Assembly: GCA_900552755.1 (NCBI GenBank)
Contig: USAY01000053.1
Location: 1 to 12,393, forward strand
Reading direction: 5' to 3'
DNA from: an uncultured Collinsella sp.
Lineage (GTDB): Bacteria; Actinomycetota; Coriobacteriia; Coriobacteriales; Coriobacteriaceae
DNA length: 12,393 nucleotides
Shown: positions 6,797 through 12,393 of the stretch, piece after piece
Position numbering within the stretch: the stretch's first letter is position 1
Layout of the letters: each line of letters starts with the position of its first letter
Notes under the pieces: generated by a model
Seen by the model: only the letters and a program-made list of their open reading frames with translations
Told to the model about the DNA's origin: nothing
The model's database searches: none
Program-made: the position numbers and the translations under genes

Positions 6797-6852
6797 TAGG
6801 ATACGTGGCGTTAGCTGTGCCGTCAACAGACCACGCCGCCGGGCGTATCCTA
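6797..6852. repeat. Inverted repeat framing the rpsL promoter
   Basis: TAGGATACG at 6797-6805 and its exact complement CGTATCCTA at 6844-6852 bracket the -35 element; the first arm contains the -10. Arms are 9 bases, 38 bases apart. It could be a bipartite operator or chance reuse of a -10-like sequence. Confidence 0.4.
6798..6826 (-). promoter_or_regulatory. Promoter of the rpsL-rpsG-fusA-rpsJ operon
   Basis: On the minus strand TTGACG (6826-6821) is followed by a 17-base spacer and TATCCT (6803-6798), a good sigma70-type promoter for a GC-rich genome. Transcription should start near 6791, giving a leader of about 87 bases before the TTG of rpsL. An A+T-rich stretch (about 6850-6870) lies upstream and may act as an UP element. 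It shows that the ribosomal operon has its own promoter, independent of rpoC. Confidence 0.7.
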
Positions 6853-6878
6853 AAATAGCCATATTTCCGCAAAGCCTA

Positions 6879-6940
6879 CACAAAAGGAATCCCCTTCTGT
6901 GCGCGGGTGTGGATTCCCGGACCGGGCGGCACAGGAATCC
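6879..6940. repeat. Cluster of small inverted repeats upstream of the rpsL promoter
   Basis: CACAAAAGG (6879-6887) pairs with CCTTCTGTG (6893-6901) with one mismatch. Directly after it GGATTCC (6911-6917) pairs with GGAATCC (6934-6940), and GGAATCC occurs again at 6886-6892. Either could fold in RNA or DNA, but neither is followed by a T-tract of terminator quality. Confidence 0.4.
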
Positions 6941-6967
6941 GACGTGCTCGTTGGGGCAACGTTACCT

Positions 6968-7006
6968 GCCAAAAAGGGACAGGTTTATTTTGGTCGGTTT
7001 TATCTG
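6968..7006 (+). repeat. REP-like palindromic element, copy A
   Basis: The core begins GCCAAAAAGGGACAGG and ends TTTATTTTGG, so CCAAAA (6969-6974) and TTTTGG (6988-6993) form an inverted repeat around a 13-base loop. A related sequence lies on the opposite strand at 8907-8946, with about six substitutions and one indel over 39-40 bases. Two diverged copies in one window imply a dispersed family. Resemblance to REP palindromes served by IS200-like transposases is from memory and unverified. Confidence 0.6.
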
Positions 7007-7064
7007 GGGAAACGTCGCGCTCCAGCGGTGATCCGACCTCACTAACACTGTAGATTGACGGTGT

Positions 7065-7195
7065 TTTCGGAAGTATGCGGCAAATTATGAACTTACCGAG
7101 CACACAGGGATTTTGCGATAACAAACCCGCAGGTAGAACGCTTGAGCATATACGGTGTGGTCGACCCATCAAGATTTTGCCGCATACTTCAGAAA
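7065..7195. repeat. 131-bp element bounded by 20-bp terminal inverted repeats
   Basis: The left end contains GAAGTATGCGGCAAA (7070-7084) and the right end its exact complement (7176-7190). Extending both outward gives 19 of 20 matching positions (7065-7084 against 7176-7195). The interior has no open reading frame of note but includes GGG...CCC pairing around 7108-7129 and the palindrome GGTCGACC at 7159-7166. No target duplication is obvious. It looks like a miniature inverted-repeat element or a structured intergenic repeat. Confidence 0.6.
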
Positions 7196-7240
7196 TGCAG
7201 GCGAATATCGTGCGGTCTAACCGCCCATTTACCGCAAAGA

Positions 7241-7269
7241 AGGCCGCTTCCCCTAGTAGGAAGCGGCCT
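7241..7269 (-). terminator. Terminator after the anti-sigma gene
   Basis: Perfect 11-base arms AGGCCGCTTCC (7241-7251) and GGAAGCGGCCT (7259-7269) flank a 7-base loop. The stem begins 6 bases after the anti-sigma stop codon. On the minus strand it is followed by TCTTT, a modest U-tract, so termination is likely. It separates the sigma cassette from the rpsL promoter. Confidence 0.8.
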
Positions 7270-7275
7270 CAGACC

Positions 7276-8352
7276 TTACGAATAGACGATGGTAAAGGGT
7301 ACTTTTGTTTCGGTCTCCCCTGTTGACGTGCACCTCGTGCCCTCAAGCGTTACTGAGACCACTTGTTCGACATCAATCAACTTCGTTGGCACCCAGATGT
7401 TCTCTCCGCTATTGCGCCCATAAGAAAAATATAAGTTGAACACCCCTGCGTCGTCATCTTCGATAATCTGCTCCGATCCATCCTTGTAGCTGACGGTCAG
7501 CTTATTATCAACTGCTTCATAGCCCAAATCATCGATGTGCGTCTGGATGGAAAACGGGCTAATCTCAAGAGGCGAGTCACCGGAGCGGAGTTCCTTTGTA
7601 TCGACGTACGCTCCAATATTGAACTCGGGTGTCGACGCCTCAAACCGCCTCGCACTCTCACCTTCACCCTCGGTCCAGTGGATATTCCAGGTGACCGCAT
7701 GTTGCAAATCTCGCTCGCGATCCATAGCGGCAAAGTACATCGTGCCATTAATGACAGTATCGCTTGATGTGTCCTTATCAATGGTGCTGCGTGTGTCAGG
7801 CCATTCCTCGCCGAACTTCATATCGGGCGTGCCGATGCCCTGTTCTTCTTCACCATAGAGAACAAGTTCGCCTGTCTCTGCTGCCGGCTTGTAGTAGTTA
7901 ACGCCATTTGGATTGGACAACGTAAACGTCACGGCTCCGCAGCCGTTTTGGTCAATAGCCATCTCATGGATATCGAGCGTATAGCCATTACCCTCGACGG
8001 ACAGATCAACCTTCTGGACTGTGCCCTCCAGGCTTTGGGGCGCGATGCCATCACCGAACTCTCTGGTGTAGGTATATTGAGTCCCCGATGAGCCGCCGTT
8101 GGTCCAGGTAATGGAATCCCCGTTGCCGTGGTTTCCCCAAGCTGAGGCAAAATAGCTGGAATTGACAACGGCGTAGGCGACCCCTCCGGTCGCCAGCACT
8201 CCGACAAGACATCCGATTACGGCAACATAGAGAGGCTTCGCGTGGCCCTTTCGATGAAGCGGCTCACCCGCAGCGGTATTAAGGACGCGATCTGCAAGAT
8301 TGCTATCGGCTTGGATGGACTCGAAGGCCTGCTTGATTTGATTGGATTTCAC
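7276..8352 (-). CDS. Single-pass membrane protein, probable anti-sigma factor (DUF4179-like)
   Basis: A 358-residue protein with a short cytoplasmic N-terminus (1-40, including IKQAFESIQADSNLADRVLN), one membrane segment (about 41-63, LYVAVIGCLVGVLATGGVAY) and a large outside domain rich in Thr, Asp, Glu and beta-type sequence (about 64-358). N-in topology, partnership with an ECF sigma gene and the N-terminal helical motif fit Gram-positive membrane anti-sigma proteins of the DUF4179 type. The zinc-binding HxxxCxxC motif of classical anti-sigma domains is absent. The start is GTG, with GAGGAGGG 5 bases upstream, inside the sigma gene; the overlap is 50 bases, so translation is probably coupled. 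The outside domain may sense a cell-envelope signal, which is inference. An uncharacterised exported protein is the alternative. Confidence 0.75.
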   Translation of the reverse strand: MKSNQIKQAFESIQADSNLADRVLNTAAGEPLHRKGHAKPLYVAVIGCLVGVLATGGVAYAVVNSSYFASAWGNHGNGDSITWTNGGSSGTQYTYTREFGDGIAPQSLEGTVQKVDLSVEGNGYTLDIHEMAIDQNGCGAVTFTLSNPNGVNYYKPAAETGELVLYGEEEQGIGTPDMKFGEEWPDTRSTIDKDTSSDTVINGTMYFAAMDRERDLQHAVTWNIHWTEGEGESARRFEASTPEFNIGAYVDTKELRSGDSPLEISPFSIQTHIDDLGYEAVDNKLTVSYKDGSEQIIEDDDAGVFNLYFSYGRNSGENIWVPTKLIDVEQVVSVTLEGTRCTSTGETETKVPFTIVYS

Positions 8353-8821
8353 GGTCGCCCTCCTCTAAGATGAATTTGAGCTTCGATCGACCGCGAGCTA
8401 AACGCGTTCGAACGGTCGCGGCTGGTACATGCAACAACTCGGCAATCTCTGAGGTCGAAAAGCCTAGATAGTAATAGAGCACGATGGGAACACGGAATCG
8501 TTCCGGAAGTCGCATAACGTCTGACAGGACCACCTTGGTCTCATCCTGCGCTGCCGAGAGTGAATCGGCCAAGTTCTCAATATCCTCCACACGCCTCCAT
8601 GGCTTTCGAAAGAGAGATTTGCATTCATTGATCGTGACCCGGACAAGCCATCGACGAAGATGTTCCCAGCTTTCAAATTGCGCATCGCTTTTGAGTAACT
8701 TCAGAAAGACGTCTTGAGCGACATCGTCGGCATCGGCACGATCGCGCAGATACGTCAATGCGATTCGAAACACGACATCTCTGTGATCTTCAACCGCCTG
8801 TCTAAATGCTTGCTCTTCCAT
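8303..8821 (-). CDS. ECF-type RNA polymerase sigma factor
   Basis: A 172-residue sigma70-family protein with only regions 2 and 4, as in the extracytoplasmic function group. Region 2 spans about 13-70: HRDVVFRIALTYLRDRADADD and DVFLKLL, which binds beta-prime, then WLVRVTINECKSLFR for -10 recognition. Region 4 spans about 103-150: LPERFRVPIVLYYYLGFS, then the helix-turn-helix TSEIAELLHVPAATVRTRLARGR for the -35. A GTG two codons upstream is possible, but the ATG at 8821 has GGGAGG 5 bases before it. The tail (EIQSNQAGLRVHPSR) overlaps the start of the anti-sigma gene. Codon and base use are more A+T rich than in rpoC and the ribosomal genes, suggesting later acquisition. It probably directs its own promoter at 8870-8898. 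Confidence 0.92.
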   Translation of the reverse strand: MEEQAFRQAVEDHRDVVFRIALTYLRDRADADDVAQDVFLKLLKSDAQFESWEHLRRWLVRVTINECKSLFRKPWRRVEDIENLADSLSAAQDETKVVLSDVMRLPERFRVPIVLYYYLGFSTSEIAELLHVPAATVRTRLARGRSKLKFILEEGDREIQSNQAGLRVHPSR

Positions 8822-8869
8822 AATCACCTCCCGGTGACGTTAATGGTTCTCGATGAGGCCCTCACCATA

Positions 8870-8898
8870 GATACGCTCTGGCCGGACAAAATGTTTCA
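8870..8898 (-). promoter_or_regulatory. ECF-like promoter of the sigma/anti-sigma operon
   Basis: On the minus strand TGAAAC (8898-8893) followed by ATTTT, a 17-base spacer in total, and CGTATC (8875-8870) resembles ECF consensus promoters of the sigmaW type (TGAAAC, about 16 bases, CGTA). The start point would be about 40 bases before the sigma ATG. No sigma70-type pair with normal spacing was found there, which supports autoregulation. Confidence 0.6.
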
Positions 8899-8906
8899 AA
8901 TTCAAG

Positions 8907-8946
8907 CAGTAAAAACCTACCAAAATTAATCCGTCCCTTTTTTGGC
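8907..8946 (-). repeat. REP-like palindromic element, copy B
   Basis: On the minus strand this reads GCCAAAAAAGGGACGG then ATTAATTTTGG, followed by TAGGTTTTTACTG, matching copy A (6968-7006, plus strand) at most positions. CCAAAA and TTTTGG again form the inverted repeat (8920-8925 with 8940-8945 on the plus strand). With copy A it brackets the sigma/anti-sigma cassette in inverted orientation and lies just upstream of the sigma promoter. Confidence 0.6.
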
Positions 8947-8988
8947 AAGGGATCAACGGAACGCAACAGGTTGAGCATACGCAAGCGA

Positions 8989-9088
8989 GCGGCCCCCAGA
9001 GCGTACAAGGTGGCATGAAAAAGGCAGGGCATTGACCTTTTGGTCATGCCCTGCCTTTTGAATGACAGATTGTAGCTCTGGGGGCCGC
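8989..9088. repeat. 100-bp inverted repeat enclosing the rpoC terminator
   Basis: GCGGCCCCCAGAGCGTACAA (8989-9008) is complementary to TTGTAGCTCTGGGGGCCGC (9070-9088) except for one extra base. The rpoC terminator hairpin (9018-9059) lies centred inside, so the whole stretch can form a long nested stem. Only readthrough RNA or DNA would contain both outer arms. Confidence 0.75.
9018..9059 (-). terminator. Intrinsic terminator of rpoC
   Basis: GGCAGGGCATTGACC and GGTCATGCCCTGCC pair around a 4-base loop with one bulged base. A-tracts and T-tracts on both sides give a five-U run on the minus strand. It lies about 75 bases after the rpoC stop and should end the rpoB-rpoC transcript. It looks able to act in both directions. 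Confidence 0.9.
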
Positions 9089-9104
9089 GCAGCGACGGAG
9101 GTTG

Positions 9105-9126
9105 CCGCCGTTCGTTAGAACGGCGG
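9105..9126 (-). other. GC-rich hairpin directly after the rpoC stop
   Basis: CCGCCGTTC (9105-9113) and GAACGGCGG (9118-9126) are perfect 9-base arms around a GTTA loop, 6 bases after the rpoC stop codon. No T-tract follows, so it is not a complete terminator. It may protect the mRNA 3' end or assist the terminator downstream. Confidence 0.55.
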
Positions 9127-9132
9127 AACTAG

Positions 9133-12393
<3,261 letters not shown>

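Noticed and set aside
6823..6856. Divergent plus-strand promoter (TCAACA, 18 bases, TATCCT)
   Set aside because: No plus-strand gene follows for more than 5 kb, and the -10 is simply the second arm of the dyad.
6753..7031. Small plus-strand frame of about 92 codons between rpsL and the anti-sigma gene
   Set aside because: It has no ribosome binding site, crosses the rpsL promoter and several repeats, and its product resembles nothing recognisable.
7320..7333. A third TGTTGACGTG match resembling the fabH operators
   Set aside because: It lies inside the anti-sigma coding region and lacks the right half of the palindrome, so it is probably chance.
8825..8827. GTG start for the sigma factor, two codons upstream
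   Set aside because: It would overlap the ribosome binding site GGGAGG region, while the ATG at 8821 is correctly spaced.

Overview
The window looks like a chromosomal segment of a fairly GC-rich Gram-positive actinobacterium. A Collinsella-like member of the Coriobacteriia fits best. That call rests on protein character (FabK-type enoyl reductase, S12, EF-G and beta-prime sequences), strong AGGAGG ribosome binding sites, mixed ATG/GTG/TTG starts and gene order, not on a database search. Almost everything is housekeeping. All genes are on the minus strand except birA.

Left part (1-3175): the start of a type II fatty-acid synthesis cluster reads leftward as fabH, acpP, fabK, then fabD. Only 13 codons of fabD are inside the window, and its start overlaps the end of fabK. 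Diverging from fabH is birA, a biotin protein ligase without a DNA-binding domain. It would supply biotinylated acetyl-CoA carboxylase carrier protein to the same pathway. The 175-bp fabH/birA intergenic region carries two nearly identical 18-bp imperfect palindromes that look like operators. A strong hairpin at 3236-3272 separates birA from the convergent ribosomal operon.

Middle (3292-6826): a short str-type operon, rpsL-rpsG-fusA-rpsJ, runs from a good sigma70-type promoter at 6798-6826. rpsJ sits where tuf often lies, and the operon stops after it. rpsL and rpsJ both start with TTG. S12 carries arginine at position 88, where lysine is usual and where K88R gives streptomycin resistance in other bacteria.

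The 571 bases between rpsL and the next gene (6705-7275) hold no convincing gene. They contain the rpsL leader and promoter, several inverted repeats, a REP-like palindrome (6968-7006), a 131-bp element with 20-bp terminal inverted repeats (7065-7195) and a terminator (7241-7269).

Right part (7276-12393): an ECF-type sigma factor and an overlapping, single-pass membrane anti-sigma candidate are inserted between rpoC and rpsL, which are neighbours in many bacteria. The pair is visibly more A+T rich than its surroundings, has an ECF-like promoter of its own, and is flanked by two REP-like elements in inverted orientation. The 311 bases upstream of the sigma gene (8822-9132) hold that promoter, the second REP-like copy, and a nested inverted repeat around the rpoC terminator. 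The window ends inside rpoC, of which the C-terminal 1086 codons are present. The most unusual protein feature is the rpoC C-terminus: about 230 residues follow the normal end of beta-prime, and they include a helix-hairpin-helix module resembling the C-terminal domain of the RNA polymerase alpha subunit.
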